Source: Alphaproteobacteria bacterium
Lineage (GTDB): Bacteria; Pseudomonadota; Alphaproteobacteria; Geminicoccales; Geminicoccaceae
DNA length: 52,367 nucleotides
Direction: 5' to 3'
Assembly (NCBI GenBank): GCA_027045875.1
Contig: JALUAG010000054.1
Coordinates: forward strand, 1-52,367
Shown: piece after piece, positions 8,434-17,636 of the stretch
How positions within the stretch are numbered: position 1 is the stretch's first letter
Layout of the letters: the number at the start of each line of letters is the position of its first letter
Notes under the pieces: generated by a model
The model's database searches: none
Seen by the model: only the letters and a program-made list of their open reading frames with translations
Told to the model about the DNA's origin: nothing
Made by a program: the position numbers and the translations under genes

Positions 8434-8997
8434 CACGACGGCGGCACGACGAAGACACGCGGCTACTTCGGCATCGGTGCCGAAGGTATAAGCAAGGCCA
8501 TGAACCTCGGCAATCTGGTGCGCTCGGCCCATGCCTTCGGGGCGAGTTTCGTGTTCCTGGTCGATGCCTGGTACACGGCCCGTTCCGCCCGCTCCGACAC
8601 CTCCCGGGCGGAGGGGCATCTGCCGGTCTACGACTTCCCCTCGGTCGAGGCCTTGACGCTGCCGCGGGGCTGCCGGCTCGTCGGCGTCGAGCTCGTCGAC
8701 GAGGCGATTCCGCTGCCCAGCTTCCGCCATCCTCTGCAGGCGGCCTACGTGTTCGGGCCCGAGCGGGGGAGCCTGTCGCCGGCGATGCTGGCGCGCTGCG
8801 ATTTCGTGGTGCGCATCCCGACCCGTTTTTGCATCAACCTCGGGGTCGCCGGCGCGATCGTGATGTACGATCGCATGCTGAGCCTCGGCCGCTTCGCCGA
8901 ACGTCCGGTGGGTGCCGGTGGCCCGCGCCAGCCGCGGCCACCCCACGTCCACGGCAATCCGGTACTGCGGCCGATGGCCGACCCACGGCGAAGTTGA
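8431..8997 (+). CDS. RNA methyltransferase, TrmH/SpoU family
   Basis: Encodes 188 residues from the TTG at 8431. It has all three SPOUT-knot motifs: AMNLGNLVRSAHAFGA (motif 1, binding RNA ribose region), YVFGPERGSLSPAML (motif 2) and VVRIPTRFCINLGVAGAIVMYDR (motif 3, AdoMet-binding knot). Family members 2'-O-methylate a tRNA or rRNA ribose using AdoMet. The motif 3 form IPT..CINLGVA differs slightly from the usual IPM.G...SLNVS.A, so the exact target RNA is not assignable. The last 25 residues (RQPRPPHVHGNP) are a basic tail. Its start region faces the divergent quinone oxidoreductase gene. Confidence 0.87.
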   Translation: MHDGGTTKTRGYFGIGAEGISKAMNLGNLVRSAHAFGASFVFLVDAWYTARSARSDTSRAEGHLPVYDFPSVEALTLPRGCRLVGVELVDEAIPLPSFRHPLQAAYVFGPERGSLSPAMLARCDFVVRIPTRFCINLGVAGAIVMYDRMLSLGRFAERPVGAGGPRQPRPPHVHGNPVLRPMADPRRS

Positions 8998-9062
8998 TCC
9001 CTATCGGAAGTTCGCTATCGTTTCTGTTGTCCGGAGACGCCACCCCCCATTCGCGCGAAAGG

Positions 9063-9593
9063 ATGGAACCCCGCATGCGCCAACGATGGATGCCGGTCGT
9101 CCTGCTACTCCTCGCCACCTGGCTCGCGCCGGCCGCTCCCGCCGGCGCCCAGTCGCCCGAGCTCAAGGGCACCTACCGCGACTGGAATCTCTTCGTCTAC
9201 AAGGACGAGAGTGGTCGCGTCTGCTACATCGCCAGCGAGCCGCAGAAGATGGAGGGGGACTATTCCAAGCGCGGGCCGGCGGCGGTGCTGGTGGCCAAGT
9301 TCCCCATCAAGCCCCCCAACGTCCAGGTGAGCGTGCAGGCGGGCTACCCCTACAAAAGGAACAGCACGGTCACGATGAAGATCGACAAGAAGAGCTATTC
9401 GCTGTTCACCGACGGCGAAAACGCCTTCGCCCGCACCGCCAAGGAGGACAAGCGCATCATCGAGGCCATGAAGAAGGGCCGCAAGATGACCGTGCGGGGC
9501 ACCTCCCGCAAGGGCACCTATTCCCTCGACACCTATTCGCTGCTCGGGTTCACCAAGGCCTACCGGGCGATGCTCGATGCCTGCAAGAAATGA
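9063..9593 (+). CDS. IalB-like (invasion-associated locus B family) exported protein
   Basis: Encodes 176 residues from the ATG at 9063. An in-frame ATG at 9075 gives a cleaner signal peptide (MRQRWMPVVLLLLATWL, cleavage near AGAQS) and better spacing from AAAGG at 9058-9062. The mature part begins with the family hallmark TYRDWNLFVYKDESGRVCYIAS and continues with short beta strands (TMKIDKKSYSLFTDGENAFA) and the end motif YSLLGFTKAYRAMLDACKK. IalB-family proteins are secreted or periplasmic, and are widespread in free-living alphaproteobacteria despite the name. Two Cys residues, in RVCYI and at the C-terminus (DACKK), could form a disulfide. Function is unknown. The stop overlaps the rlmN start by 17 nt, suggesting co-expression. 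Confidence 0.88.
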   Translation: MEPRMRQRWMPVVLLLLATWLAPAAPAGAQSPELKGTYRDWNLFVYKDESGRVCYIASEPQKMEGDYSKRGPAAVLVAKFPIKPPNVQVSVQAGYPYKRNSTVTMKIDKKSYSLFTDGENAFARTAKEDKRIIEAMKKGRKMTVRGTSRKGTYSLDTYSLLGFTKAYRAMLDACKK

Positions 9594-10665
9594 CGATGCC
9601 GGGCCCCTGCCGCTCGTGGGGCGCGACCTCGCGGGACTGGCCGAGGTGGTGGCCGCCCTCGGGGTGCCCGAGGCGCAGCGGCGGATGCGGGCGCGGCAGC
9701 TCTTCCGCTGGATCTACGCCCGCGGCGCCGGCGATTTCGAGCAGATGACCGATCTTCCCGCCGCGCTGCGGGACGGGCTCGCCGAGCGCTGCACCATCGC
9801 CCGGCCCGAGCTCATCGCCGAGGAGCGGTCCGCCGACGGCACCCGCAAATGGCTGCTGCGCTTCGCCGACGGCCAGGAGGTGGAGAGCGTGTTCATCCCC
9901 GAGGAGGACCGGGGTGCGCTCTGCGTCTCCACCCAGGTCGGCTGCACCCTCTCCTGCAGCTTCTGCCGCACCGGCACGATGCCGCTCGTGCGCAACCTGT
10001 CGGCGGGCGAGATCCTGGCGCAGATGCTGGTGGCCCGCGACCTGCTCGACGAATGGCCGACGGGCCGCCCCGGCCGGCGCTTCACCAACATCGTCGTCAT
10101 GGGCATGGGCGAGCCGCTCCTCAACTACGACAATCTGGCGACGGCGCTCGGGATCGCCATGGATCCCGCTGGCCTCGACCTGTCGCGCCGCAGGATCACC
10201 GTCTCCACCTCCGGCGTGGTGCCGCGCATCGACCAGTGCGGCCGCGAACTCGGCACCGGCCTCGCCGTCTCTCTGCACGCGGTGCGCGACGAGCTGCGGG
10301 ATCGGCTGGTACCCATCAATCGCCGATGGAACATCGCCAGCCTGCTCGATGCCTGCCGGCGCTATCCCGTGCGGCGCCGCATCACCTTCGAATACGTCAT
10401 GCTGGCGGGCGTCAACGACAGCGACGCCGACGCCCGCGAGCTGGTGCGCCTGCTGCGGGGCATTCCCGCCAAGGTCAACCTCATTCCCTTCAACGCCTGG
10501 CCCGGCGCCCCCTTCGCCTGCAGCTCCAACAACCGCATGCGCGCCTTCGCGGCGATCGTCGAGGAGGCCGGCATCGCCGCCCCCGTCCGCCAGCCGCGGG
10601 GACGCGACATCCTCGCCGCCTGCGGCCAGCTGCGGACCGCGAGCCGTCGCCGCCGTGCCGCCTGA
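9577..10665 (+). CDS. rlmN: RlmN, dual-specificity 23S rRNA/tRNA C2-adenosine methyltransferase
   Basis: Encodes 362 residues starting ATG 9577 inside the end of the IalB-like gene. It is a radical SAM enzyme: the cluster motif C123-x3-C127-x2-C130 lies in GCTLSCSFCRTG, followed by MGMGEPLLNYDN (the GGE-like SAM-binding segment) and SLHAVRDELRDRLVPINRR. The second catalytic cysteine, which forms the methyl-carrying adduct on the partner side, is C349 in ILAACGQL. The enzyme methylates A2503 of 23S rRNA and A37 of some tRNAs at carbon 2. Length and all essential cysteines match the family. The C-terminal six residues are basic (SRRRRAA). sppA follows after 33 nt on the same strand. Confidence 0.96.
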   Translation: MPARNDDAGPLPLVGRDLAGLAEVVAALGVPEAQRRMRARQLFRWIYARGAGDFEQMTDLPAALRDGLAERCTIARPELIAEERSADGTRKWLLRFADGQEVESVFIPEEDRGALCVSTQVGCTLSCSFCRTGTMPLVRNLSAGEILAQMLVARDLLDEWPTGRPGRRFTNIVVMGMGEPLLNYDNLATALGIAMDPAGLDLSRRRITVSTSGVVPRIDQCGRELGTGLAVSLHAVRDELRDRLVPINRRWNIASLLDACRRYPVRRRITFEYVMLAGVNDSDADARELVRLLRGIPAKVNLIPFNAWPGAPFACSSNNRMRAFAAIVEEAGIAAPVRQPRGRDILAACGQLRTASRRRRAA

Positions 10666-10698
10666 CGATCCCCCCGCCCGCCAGCCGGAACCCTCGCC

Positions 10699-12408
10699 AT
10701 GAAACGCTTCATCGTGGGCTTCTTCGCCGTGATCGGCGTGATCGCCGTGATGCTGGTGGTGACCGTCGGGGTCGCGGGCTACGCTGTCTGGCAGAGTCTG
10801 GTGGTGCCCAGGCCGGAGCTTCCCGAGCGCATTCTCCTCACCCTCGATCTGCGCGGCACCCTCGACAACGCGGGCGGTCCCGACCCGGTCGGCCTCCTGA
10901 CGGGCGAGGCGCGTCCGGGCCTGGACGAGGTCCTGCTCGCCCTCGATGCGGCCGCGGTCGATCCGCGGGTGGCGGGCATCGTCGCCCGCATCGACGCCAC
11001 CGCCCACGGCTTCGCCGCCGCCGAAGAGCTGCGGGCCGCGATCGCGCGGCTGCGGAAGGCCGGCAAGCGCGCCCTCGTCCATGCCGAGAGTTTCGGCGAG
11101 GGCGGGCCGGGCAACGAGGGCTATTTCGTCGCGACCGCCTTCGAGGAGATCTGGATGCAGCCCGGCGGGCTCGTCGCGATCACCGGGCTGTCCGTCGAGA
11201 TGCCGTTCCTGCGCGGTCTCCTGGACCGGATCGGGGTGGCGCCCGAGGTGCTGCGCCGCGAGGTCTACAAGACCGCCTTCGAGAGCTTCACCGAGCGGGC
11301 GCCGACCGCCGCCAACCGCGAGATGATGGAGGCCATCCTCGACGATCTCTTCGCCCGGTTCCGGGAGGGCATCGGGGAAGGCCGCGGCCTCGATCCTGCG
11401 ACCGTGGCGCGGCTCGTGGACGAGGCCCCCTTCACCGGCGAGGAGGCGCTGGCCGCGGATCTGCTCGATCGCATCGGCTACTACGACGAGATGCTGGAGG
11501 CCGCCCGCACGGCCGTCCCCGAGGCCGAAGAGGTCGCCCTCGGCGACTACGCGGCGGCGCTCGCGAACGGCGAGGAGGCGCCGGTGGTGGCCTTCGTCCA
11601 TGCGAGCGGCACCATTCTGCCGGGCGCGATCCCGGCCGCCGAGGGGATCGGCTCGGAGACCCTGCGCGAGGCGCTCGACGCCGCCCTCGAGGACGAGCAG
11701 GTGACGGCGGTGCTGCTGCGTCTCGACAGCCCGGGCGGCTCGGCGGTGGCTTCCATCTCCATCGCCCGCGCGATCGACCGGCTGCGGGCGGCCGGCAAGC
11801 CGGTGGTCGTGTCGATGGTCAACACCGCCGCTTCCGGCGGCTACTGGATCGCCTCCCGGGCCGACCGCATCCTCGCCTCGCCGGCCACCCTCACGGGCTC
11901 CATCGGCGTCATCTCCGGCAAGCCGGTGCTGGCCGGGCTGTGGCGCAAGCTGGAGATCGGCTGGGCGAGCCTGCGGCGCGGCCGCAACGCCGGCATCTGG
12001 TCGCTCAACGAGCCCTACGACGCCGCCGCCCGGCAGCGGATGGAGCGGGTGCTCGACGATCTCTACGCCCGCTTCAAGGCCACCGTGGCGGAGGGCCGGG
12101 CGCTCTCGCCCGAGGAGGTGGAGGCGGTGGCCAAGGGCCGGGTCTGGACCGGCCGCCAGGCCCTGGAGCGGAGGCTCGTCGATCGCCTCGGCGGCCTGCA
12201 CGAGGCGCTCGCCGAACTCCGGTCCCTGCTCGGTCTCGAGGCGGAGGCCGCGCTCGATCTCCGACCCTTCCCGCCGCCGGGCGGGCCGCTCGAATGGCTG
12301 CTGGCGCTGCGTCGCGAGTTCGGCGGCCTGCTGCGGCTCGCCCGCGAGCTGCGGGCGGTGGCCGGGCCGCCGGGGCTCGCGAGTGCGCCGCCGATCACGG
12401 TGCGCTGA
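10699..12408 (+). CDS. sppA: Signal peptide peptidase SppA, long (67K) type
   Basis: Encodes 569 residues with one N-terminal membrane anchor (about residues 4-30) followed by two tandem S49-peptidase domains, the long architecture of E. coli SppA. The catalytic Lys is expected in the first domain (K191 in VYKTAFESFTE) and the nucleophile Ser in the second (S379 in NTAASGGYWIAS); both are present. RLDSPGGSAVAS and TGSIGVISGKP are further family blocks. The enzyme digests remnant signal peptides at the inner-membrane outer face. The 3' end overlaps the convergent phoB gene by 14 nt, so there is no room for a conventional terminator. Confidence 0.95.
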   Translation: MKRFIVGFFAVIGVIAVMLVVTVGVAGYAVWQSLVVPRPELPERILLTLDLRGTLDNAGGPDPVGLLTGEARPGLDEVLLALDAAAVDPRVAGIVARIDATAHGFAAAEELRAAIARLRKAGKRALVHAESFGEGGPGNEGYFVATAFEEIWMQPGGLVAITGLSVEMPFLRGLLDRIGVAPEVLRREVYKTAFESFTERAPTAANREMMEAILDDLFARFREGIGEGRGLDPATVARLVDEAPFTGEEALAADLLDRIGYYDEMLEAARTAVPEAEEVALGDYAAALANGEEAPVVAFVHASGTILPGAIPAAEGIGSETLREALDAALEDEQVTAVLLRLDSPGGSAVASISIARAIDRLRAAGKPVVVSMVNTAASGGYWIASRADRILASPATLTGSIGVISGKPVLAGLWRKLEIGWASLRRGRNAGIWSLNEPYDAAARQRMERVLDDLYARFKATVAEGRALSPEEVEAVAKGRVWTGRQALERRLVDRLGGLHEALAELRSLLGLEAEAALDLRPFPPPGGPLEWLLALRREFGGLLRLARELRAVAGPPGLASAPPITVR

Positions 12409-13111
12409 GCGGCTCCGGGGCCGGCTCGGGAAGGTCGAGGGCGTAGCCCGTGCCGCGCACCGTGCGCACGAGGTCGGGCTCGCCGCCGGCGTTGAGGGCG
12501 CGGCGCAGCCGGCGGATGGTGGCGTCCACCGTGCGGAGTTCGACATCGGCGTCGAGCCCCCACACCCGGTCGAGGAGCTGGGCGCGCTCGAACACCCGGT
12601 GCGGGTTCTCGAGCAGATGGCGCAGGAGGCGGAACTCGGTGCGCGAGAGCGGGATCTCGCGGTTGCCGCGGAAGACGCGGCGGCTCGCGAGATCCATCCT
12701 GAGGTCGGCGAAGGTCAGCACCTCGCCGGCCATCGCCGGCCGCGCCCGCCGCAGCACCGCCCGCACCCGGGCCACCAGCTCGGCCGGGGAGAAGGGCTTG
12801 GTCACATAGTCGTCGGCGCCGGTATCGAGGCCGCGCAGGCGGTCCCTCTCCTCCACCCGGGCGGTGAGCATCACTACCGGCAGCGCGGCGGTCGCCGGCC
12901 GCCGTCGCAGGCGGCGGCAGAGCTCGATCCCCGACAGCCCGGGCAGCATCCAGTCGAGGATCAGGAGATCGGGCGGCAGCTCCTCGATCTGCCGCAGCGC
13001 CTCCTCGCCGTCCCGGGCCTCCGCCACCTCGAAGCCCGCCGCCTCGAGATTGTAGGCGAGCAGCCGGCGCACCGCCGGCTCGTCCTCGACGATCAGCACC
13101 CGCACGGTCAT
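12395..13111 (-). CDS. phoB: PhoB, phosphate regulon response regulator
   Basis: Encodes 238 residues. The receiver domain (1-120) has the acidic pocket E9/D10, the phospho-acceptor D53 in LILDWMLPG, T83 and K105 (TKPF). The OmpR-type winged-helix DNA-binding domain (about 132-228) is closed by TVRGTGYALD. PhoB phosphorylated by PhoR binds Pho boxes and activates phosphate-scavenging genes. It is the last gene of the pst-pho operon, overlapping phoU by the ATGA stop/start, and its 3' end overlaps convergent sppA. A Pho box at 17619-17636 upstream of pstS predicts autoregulation. Assignment as PhoB rather than another OmpR-family regulator rests mostly on this context. Confidence 0.95.
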   Translation of the reverse strand: MTVRVLIVEDEPAVRRLLAYNLEAAGFEVAEARDGEEALRQIEELPPDLLILDWMLPGLSGIELCRRLRRRPATAALPVVMLTARVEERDRLRGLDTGADDYVTKPFSPAELVARVRAVLRRARPAMAGEVLTFADLRMDLASRRVFRGNREIPLSRTEFRLLRHLLENPHRVFERAQLLDRVWGLDADVELRTVDATIRRLRRALNAGGEPDLVRTVRGTGYALDLPEPAPEPLSAP

Positions 13112-13803
13112 GCCTTGGTCTTCCGCATGCGGTTGATGAGATCGCCGTGGACGATGTAGTGCACCTTCTCGGCGATGTTGGTGGCGTGGTCGCCGATCCG
13201 CTCCAGGTTCTTGGCGATGAACATGAGATCGATGCAGGTGCCGGTGGTTCTCGGATCCTCGAGGATGTATGTGAGGAGCTCGCGGAACAGGCTCGTGTAG
13301 AGCTGGTCCACCTCGTCGTCCCGGTGCCAGGCGGCCATCGCCTTGTCGGGATCGCGTTCCACATAGGCGTCCAGCACCTCCTTGACCATCCGCTGGCAGA
13401 TCTCGGCCATCCGCGGGATGGTGACGAAGGGCTTGAGCTGCGGCTGTTCGGCGAGGCGGCGGGCGCGCTTGGCGATGTTGACCGCATAGTCGCTCGTGCG
13501 TTCGAGATCGTTGGAGATCTTGAGGGCCATCGCCACCATGCGCAGATCGATGGCCACCGGCTGGCGGGTGGCGAGGATGTGGATCGCCTCCTGGTCGATC
13601 GCCTCCTCGAGCTCGTCCACGGCGTCGTCGCGGCCGATCACCGTGGCCGCCGCCTCCTCGTCCCGCTCCACGAGGGCGCGGACGGCGAGCGCCACCTGCC
13701 GTTCGACGAGCGCCCCCATCTCCGTGACGTGGCGGGCGAGGCGGGCGAGCTCCTGATCGAAGGCCCGCACCGTGTGTTTCTTGACGAGGCCGCGCTCGGG
13801 CAT
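13108..13803 (-). CDS. phoU: PhoU, phosphate signalling modulator
   Basis: Encodes 231 residues in an all-helical protein made of two PhoU repeats, each with an acidic metal-binding segment: VIGRDDAVDELEEAIDQEAI in the first and AWHRDDEVDQLYTSLFRELL in the second. Other family motifs are LRMVAMALKISNDLERTSDYAVNIA and MFIAKNLERIGDHATNIAE. PhoU sits between PstSCAB and PhoR and keeps PhoR in its phosphatase state when phosphate is plentiful. It is cytoplasmic. The start lies 16 nt after the pstB stop and the stop overlaps phoB by 4 nt. Confidence 0.97.
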   Translation of the reverse strand: MPERGLVKKHTVRAFDQELARLARHVTEMGALVERQVALAVRALVERDEEAAATVIGRDDAVDELEEAIDQEAIHILATRQPVAIDLRMVAMALKISNDLERTSDYAVNIAKRARRLAEQPQLKPFVTIPRMAEICQRMVKEVLDAYVERDPDKAMAAWHRDDEVDQLYTSLFRELLTYILEDPRTTGTCIDLMFIAKNLERIGDHATNIAEKVHYIVHGDLINRMRKTKA

Positions 13804-13819
13804 CTCCGCCGTCTCCTCC

Positions 13820-14656
13820 TCAGCCGAAGCGGCCGGTGATGTAGTCCTGGGTCATGGTCTCGCGCGGCCGCGTGAACACCTCCTCGGTGGGACCGAACTC
13901 GATCAGCCGACCGAGGTGGAAGAAGGCGGTGAAGCGCGAGATGCGGGCCGCCTGCTGCATGTTGTGGGTGACGACGACGATGGTGTAGCGGCGGCTCAGC
14001 TCGTCGATCAGCTCCTCGATATGGGCGGTGGCGATGGGATCGAGGGCCGAGGTGGGCTCGTCGAGCAGCAGCAGCTCGGGTTCCGGCGCCAGCGCCCGGG
14101 CGATGCACAGCCGCTGCTGCTGGCCTCCCGAGAGGGTGTGGGCACTGGCGTGCAGGCGGTCCTTCACCTCCTCCCAGAGGGCGGCGCGGCGCAGGGACTT
14201 CTCCACCTGCGCATCGAGGACGGTGCGGCTGCGCACGCCGCGGATCCGCAACCCCGCCGCCACGTTCTCGTAGATCGACTTGGGGAAGGGGTTGGGCTTC
14301 TGGAACACCATCCCGATCCGCATGCGCGGCACCATGGGATCGGTCTTCGGGCCGATGATGTCGATGCCTTCGGGCTCGAGCAGGATGCGGCCGGCGTAGC
14401 GGTTGCCGGGATAGAGGTCGTGCATGCGGTTGAAGCAGCGCAGGAAGGTGCTCTTGCCACAGCCCGAGGGGCCGATCAGGGCGGTAACGCAGCCCTCCGC
14501 CACCGGCATCGAGATGGAGAAGAGGACCTGCTTCGGCCCGTACCAGAAGGAGAGATCCTCGACCGCGGCCTTGGCGCGGATCTCCGCCGGTCGAGCCTCG
14601 TCGGGGCGGGCGGAGGGCGGCGCCGGCTCCGCGGGCAGTGGGGCGGCCAGGGTCAT
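13820..14656 (-). CDS. pstB: PstB, phosphate ABC transporter ATPase
   Basis: Encodes 278 residues. It starts at the ATG at 14656, which overlaps the pstA stop by 4 nt (ATGA); the frame is open far upstream, but the homologous protein begins here. Walker A is GPSGCGKST (62-70), the Q-loop is [10 protein letters not shown], the signature is [16 protein letters not shown] (about 175), Walker B is [13 protein letters not shown] (about 195) and the switch His is in [14 protein letters not shown]. These blocks are characteristic of PstB. It hydrolyses ATP to drive high-affinity phosphate import through PstC/PstA. The first 30 residues are a Pro/Ala/Glu-rich extension not usually important. Confidence 0.97.
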   Translation of the reverse strand: MTLAAPLPAEPAPPSARPDEARPAEIRAKAAVEDLSFWYGPKQVLFSISMPVAEGCVTALIGPSGCGKSTFLRCFNRMHDLYPGNRYAGRILLEPEGIDIIGPKTDPMVPRMRIGMVFQKPNPFPKSIYENVAAGLRIRGVRSRTVLDAQVEKSLRRAALWEEVKDRLHASAHTLSGGQQQRLCIARALAPEPELLLLDEPTSALDPIATAHIEELIDELSRRYTIVVVTHNMQQAARISRFTAFFHLGRLIEFGPTEEVFTRPRETMTQDYITGRFG

Positions 14657-15579
14657 CCGAGCAGTCTCCGTGCGCGGTAGCGGATGTAGATCGCGAGCCC
14701 GTTCATCGCCAGGGTCATCACCAGCAGCACCACGCCGGCGGCCGCCGCCAGCTCGTGGAAGGCGGCCTGCGGGCGGGAGATCCAGTTGAACATCTGGATC
14801 GGCAGCACGGTGAAGGGAGATCCCAGCCATTCGAAGCTCACGAAGGGCGGTTGGGCGGTGATCGGCGGGGGCGGCAGGAAGGCGATGAAGGTGAGGGCGC
14901 CGATGGTGACGAGCGGGGCCGTTTCGCCGATCGCCCGGGCGAGGGCGACGATGATGCCGGTGAGGATGCCCGGCCGCGCCGCCGGCAGCAGGTACATGGA
15001 GACCGTCTGCCACTTGTCGGCGCCGAGGGCGAAGGCCGCCTCCCGCACCTCCCGGGGAATGCTGCGCAGCGCCTCGCGGGTGGCGACGACGATCACCGGC
15101 AGCACGAGCAGCGCCAGCACCATGCCGGCCACCAGGATGGTCTCCCCGAGGCGGAAGCCGTAGACGAACACGCCCAGGGCCAGCAGACCGTAGATGATCG
15201 AGGGCACGCCGGCGAGATTGGTGATGTTGATCTCGATCACGTCGGTGACCCGGTTCCTGGGGGCGTATTCCTCGAGATAGAGACCGGCGGCGATGCCGAA
15301 GGGGATGGCCAGCGCCGCCGTCACCAGCATGACGAGGGCGCTCCCTACCCAGGCCGGCAGGATGCCGGCCCGCGAGGCGCGCCGCGAGGGATAGCTGGTT
15401 AGGAAATCGAGATCGATGTGGGGCGCACCGGTGAGTACCAGATCGAGAACGAGGGCCAGCAGCACCGCGGTGGCCACGAACAGCACCGCGAGGCCGATGC
15501 CGGCGAACAGCAGATCGCGACGCCGCGCGGCGGCGATCAGCCGGCGGCCGTCGGTGGTCGGTAGCCCGGTTTCGGACAC
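14653..15579 (-). CDS. pstA: PstA, phosphate ABC transporter permease
   Basis: Encodes 308 residues with about six hydrophobic membrane segments and the permease EAA-like loop [48 protein letters not shown] is the hallmark PstA block. Its residues 55-85 contain [23 protein letters not shown], the periplasmic entry typical of PstA. It forms the inner-membrane channel with PstC. It starts 3 nt after the pstC stop and overlaps pstB by 4 nt. Confidence 0.96.
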   Translation of the reverse strand: MSETGLPTTDGRRLIAAARRRDLLFAGIGLAVLFVATAVLLALVLDLVLTGAPHIDLDFLTSYPSRRASRAGILPAWVGSALVMLVTAALAIPFGIAAGLYLEEYAPRNRVTDVIEINITNLAGVPSIIYGLLALGVFVYGFRLGETILVAGMVLALLVLPVIVVATREALRSIPREVREAAFALGADKWQTVSMYLLPAARPGILTGIIVALARAIGETAPLVTIGALTFIAFLPPPPITAQPPFVSFEWLGSPFTVLPIQMFNWISRPQAAFHELAAAAGVVLLVMTLAMNGLAIYIRYRARRLLG

Positions 15580-15582
15580 GGC

Positions 15583-16530
15583 TCAGTAGACCTCGCGGAA
15601 GCGGCGGCGGAGGAAGAAGCCGAGGACATTGAAGGCCAGGGTGAGCAGGAACAGGGTGAGGGCGGCGGCGAAGATGGACTGGTAGGCGATGGTGCCGTAG
15701 GCCACGTCGCCGAGGCTCACCTGGACGATGTACGTGGTGATGGTGGCGGCTCCCTCGAGCGGGTTGAAGGTGAAGTTGGGGTTCTGGCCGGCGGCGATGG
15801 CCACCACCATGGTCTCCCCCACCGCCCGGGCCATGCCCAGGAGATAGGCGGCGGTGACGCCCGAGAGGGCGGCCGGCAGCACCACCCGCACCGCCGTCTG
15901 CAGGCGCGTGTAGCCGAGCGCGTAGGCCCCCTCGCGCAGCGCATCCGGCACCGCACGCATGGCATCCTCGCTCAGCGACACGATGTAGGGCAGGATCATG
16001 ACCCCCATGACGAGACCCGGCGAGAGCATGTTGAAGCCGGGCAGATCGGGAAACAGCCGGCGCAGGAGCGGCGTCACGAACAGGAGCGCGAAATAGCCGA
16101 ACACCACCGTCGGCACGCCGGCCAGCATCTCGAGCAGCGGCTTCACCACCTCGCGCAGGCGGCTGTCGGCGTACTCGCTGAGATAGAGGGCCAGCACCGT
16201 GCCCGCCGGGATGGCCACCGAAAGGGCGATCGCCGAGATGGTCACGGTGCCGGCCAGGAGCGGCAGGATGCCGTAGTGGGGCTCGGCGAACAGCGGCGTC
16301 CACTGGGTGTCGGTGAGGAACGCGACGAGCCCCACATGGCGGAAGAAGGCGAGGCTCTCGCTCGCCAGCACGTAGACGATGGCGAGGGTGACGAGGACCG
16401 AGAGGGAGGCGGCGGCGAACAGGAGGCCGCGCATGATCCGATCCTTGAGCCGTCGCCGGGCGAGAAACTCCGGCGAGGGCCGGATCCCGGATGCGAGGAC
16501 GCCGTCCGCGGGCGGCAACGATCCGGCCAT
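15583..16530 (-). CDS. pstC: PstC, phosphate ABC transporter permease
   Basis: Encodes 315 residues, with a membrane helix at about 33-56, a periplasmic loop ([23 protein letters not shown]) that is very typical of PstC, then five more helices. The coupling motif is [21 protein letters not shown], followed by [21 protein letters not shown]. It partners PstA in the phosphate channel. The start is 16 nt after the pstS stop. The N-terminal 30 residues are longer than a minimal PstC, but no later ATG fits as well. Confidence 0.96.
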   Translation of the reverse strand: MAGSLPPADGVLASGIRPSPEFLARRRLKDRIMRGLLFAAASLSVLVTLAIVYVLASESLAFFRHVGLVAFLTDTQWTPLFAEPHYGILPLLAGTVTISAIALSVAIPAGTVLALYLSEYADSRLREVVKPLLEMLAGVPTVVFGYFALLFVTPLLRRLFPDLPGFNMLSPGLVMGVMILPYIVSLSEDAMRAVPDALREGAYALGYTRLQTAVRVVLPAALSGVTAAYLLGMARAVGETMVVAIAAGQNPNFTFNPLEGAATITTYIVQVSLGDVAYGTIAYQSIFAAALTLFLLTLAFNVLGFFLRRRFREVY

Positions 16531-16546
16531 CGGAGTGCCTCCGCCC

Positions 16547-17554
16547 TCAGTCCACCGTCTCGGCGGCGATCAGATCCTCGATCGAGATGCCCACCTGGGC
16601 ACCGCCGGCGAACGCCGTGCCGGTGCGCCGGGCCTCGAGCTTCTCGCGCGCGAGAACGTAGGCCCTTTCGGGCAGCGGCACGTAGCCGACCTCGGTGACC
16701 AGCTCCGTGATCAGTCCGGGATCGAGGAACATCTCCACGAAGGCGGCCACCGCCGGCCGGTCGAGGGCGGTCGGGTTGACGTAGAGGAAGAGCGGACGGG
16801 AGAGGGGCTCGTAGCGGCCGCTGCGGGCGTTCTCCACGCTCGGCTCCACGCATTCGCCGGTCTCGGAATTGCGGATCGCCACCGCCTTGAGCCTGTCCCG
16901 GTTCTCGACGTAGTAGGCGAAGCCGAAGAAGCCGAGGGCGCCCCTGTCGTTGGCCACGCCCTGGACCAGCACGTTGTCGTCCTCGCTGGCGGTGAAGTCG
17001 CCCCGGCTCGCGCCCTCCTCGCCGATCACCGCGGCGGTGAAATAGTCGTAGGTGCCGGAATCGGTGCCGGGGCCGAACAGGCGCAGCGGCCGGTCGGGCC
17101 AGTCGGGTTCGGCCCGGTTCCAGCGCCGGACCGTCTCCTGCGCCGCCGGCTCCCAGATCCGCCGCAGCTCCTCGACGGTCATGCAAGAGACCCAGTCGTT
17201 GGCCGGGTTGACCACCACGGCGAGGGCGTCGAGGGCCACCGGCAGCTCGATGTAGGTGACGCCGCGTTCGGCGCAGGCCTCGCGCTCGCTCGCCTTGATC
17301 GGCCGCGAGGCGTCGGCGATGTCGATGTCGCCGCGGCAGAACTTCCTGAGACCACCGCCGGTTCCCGAGATGCCGACGGTGACCCGGAAGGTGCCGCGGT
17401 GCTCGATCTGGAACTCCTCGGCCACGGCCTCGGTGATCGGATAGACGGTGGAGGAGCCGTCGATGCGCACCGTGTCCCCGGCGCCGGAAGCCGTCCCCGG
17501 CAGCAGCAGGGGGGCGAGGAGGAGAAGGGAACCGAAGCTGCGATCCATGGGCAT
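16547..17554 (-). CDS. pstS: PstS, periplasmic phosphate-binding protein
   Basis: Encodes 335 residues from the ATG at 17554. The ATG at 17548, 6 nt later, is equally possible, as GGAG sits 3 nt before the first and 9 nt before the second. A longer frame from 17581 lacks a sensible signal. The signal peptide [22 protein letters not shown] is followed by the ligand-binding motif [11 protein letters not shown], then [26 protein letters not shown] and [12 protein letters not shown], all phosphate-binding loops of the family. It captures phosphate in the periplasm and hands it to PstCA. It is the first gene behind the Pho box at 17619-17636, so induction by phosphate starvation is predicted. Confidence 0.96.
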   Translation of the reverse strand: MPMDRSFGSLLLLAPLLLPGTASGAGDTVRIDGSSTVYPITEAVAEEFQIEHRGTFRVTVGISGTGGGLRKFCRGDIDIADASRPIKASEREACAERGVTYIELPVALDALAVVVNPANDWVSCMTVEELRRIWEPAAQETVRRWNRAEPDWPDRPLRLFGPGTDSGTYDYFTAAVIGEEGASRGDFTASEDDNVLVQGVANDRGALGFFGFAYYVENRDRLKAVAIRNSETGECVEPSVENARSGRYEPLSRPLFLYVNPTALDRPAVAAFVEMFLDPGLITELVTEVGYVPLPERAYVLAREKLEARRTGTAFAGGAQVGISIEDLIAAETVD

Positions 17555-17618
17555 GCACTCCGAAGGCCGTTGCCTCCGCATCCCCGATCCACTTCGATGT
17601 CTATTCTGCGAGCGTTCC

Positions 17619-17636
17619 GTGACAGGTTCGTGACAG
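17619..17636 (-). promoter_or_regulatory. Pho box upstream of pstS
   Basis: Read on the minus strand the site is CTGTCAC-GAAC-CTGTCAC: two perfect 7-bp direct repeats separated by 4 bp, the classic PhoB-binding arrangement. It lies 64 nt before the pstS start and directly after the phoR stop (TAA at 17639-17637). PhoB should therefore activate pstSCAB-phoU-phoB from here, leaving phoR outside the induced unit except by read-through. Confidence 0.93.

Noticed and set aside
9550-12546. A 998-codon frame antisense to rlmN and sppA
   Set aside because: Same shadow effect: no domain or motif, and both sense genes have complete catalytic motifs.
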